DNA of 6,284 nt from positions 1-6,284 of the forward strand of contig JAAYFB010000145.1 in assembly GCA_012728465.1 (NCBI GenBank), read 5' to 3'. A model generated the notes under the pieces. It worked only from the letters and a program-made list of their open reading frames with translations, had not been told where the DNA came from and searched no databases. This DNA is from Proteiniphilum sp. (GTDB taxonomy: Bacteria > Bacteroidota > Bacteroidia > Bacteroidales > Dysgonomonadaceae). Below are positions 6,022 through 6,284 of this stretch, piece by piece. How positions within the stretch are numbered: the stretch's first letter is position 1; every line of letters begins with the position of its first letter. A program made the position numbers and the translations under genes.

Positions 6022-6284
6022 TTGTTCTTTGAATTTATCAACGACTCGGGTAAAGACTTTTTTCTAATAGATATATTAAGATCTTTCTCAGCTATATTTA
6101 TCATCATATCGAAAAATATAGCCTTCTTATTTGCCTGCTCTGCTTGTGTCTCTAGCAGAGCTTTCTGTTTCTCCAAGAGTAGAACTTTCTGTTCTAGCTC
6201 AAAGATTGTTTGATCTTTACTCTTTGGCATATTATTTGGTGTTTGATTTTCCCAATCAAAGGTACCATATTTTTTTAACCAACG
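6012..6284 (-). CDS. IS3-family transposase orfA, 5' end cut by window edge
   Basis: OrfA of IS3 elements supplies the DNA-binding helix-turn-helix and leucine zipper of the OrfAB fusion, and alone usually represses transposition. The last 90 codons are visible and the frame is open to the window edge, so the start lies outside; the ATG at 6230 is internal. The visible part opens with RWLKKYG, typical of the end of the helix-turn-helix domain. A coiled coil follows with leucines seven apart at visible residues 30, 37 and 44. The tail is lysine-rich (KNKKK) and ends at the TGA at 6014-6012, overlapping the start of orfB. No lesion is seen in this part. Confidence 0.85.
   Translation of the reverse strand, partial: RWLKKYGTFDWENQTPNNMPKSKDQTIFELEQKVLLLEKQKALLETQAEQANKKAIFFDMMINIAEKDLNISIRKKSLPESLINSKNKKK

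Larger units (their letters stand above)
5091..6284 (-). mobile_element. IS3-family insertion sequence, one end only, probably inactive
   Basis: Two overlapping minus-strand frames have the IS3 arrangement: orfA with a leucine-zipper region, then orfB in the -1 frame with an integrase-type DDE core. The end downstream of orfB is placed at 5091 because the sequence inward from there starts TGTGTCGTCC; IS3-family elements normally end in 5'-TG...CA-3'. The other end and the start of orfA lie past the window, probably by 150-250 bases if it has a typical length. The overall look is IS150-like, but the subgroup is uncertain. A premature TGA in orfB suggests it cannot move by itself. The target duplication cannot be checked with only one end visible. 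Confidence 0.85.

Overview
The window looks like chromosomal DNA from an AT-rich anaerobic member of the Bacteroidota, probably Bacteroidales. Four things point there: promoter-like TAnnTTTG boxes with TTG/TTTG about 20 bp upstream, no purine-rich Shine-Dalgarno sequences before any start codon, a single-chain pyruvate:ferredoxin oxidoreductase (PFOR), and the protein sequences themselves. The assignment rests on pattern recognition, not on a database search.

Layout: (1) positions 1-668, minus strand, carry the first 222 codons of a rhomboid-family intramembrane serine protease, cut by the window edge just before its second catalytic residue is expected. (2) A ~200 bp divergent intergenic region holds candidate promoters for the rhomboid gene and for hup. 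(3) hup (872-1138, plus) encodes an 88-residue HU-type nucleoid protein and is followed by a strong intrinsic terminator. (4) A ~300 bp non-coding region upstream of the PFOR gene is dense in short direct and inverted repeats and has a candidate promoter. (5) nifJ/por (1507-5064, plus) encodes a complete 1185-residue PFOR with all cofactor ligands visible. (6) From 5091 to the window end, on the minus strand, lies one end of an IS3-family insertion sequence pointing toward the PFOR gene: a partial orfA, a -1 frameshift region, and an orfB broken by an in-frame TGA between its helix-turn-helix part and its DDE catalytic core.

The host genes do not form one pathway. HU is housekeeping chromatin, rhomboid is membrane proteolysis, and PFOR is central anaerobic carbon metabolism (pyruvate + CoA + oxidised ferredoxin to acetyl-CoA + CO2 + reduced ferredoxin). 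PFOR appears to be a single-gene transcription unit here. The insertion sequence sits about 26 bp after the PFOR stop codon and carries a perfect 34 bp palindrome followed by a T-run in the PFOR reading direction, so it may now supply the terminator for PFOR transcripts.

I see no previously undescribed multi-gene system. The points most worth a second look are the repeat-rich PFOR upstream region, the palindrome that is both the end of orfB and a terminator facing the other way, and the point-mutation decay of the insertion sequence.
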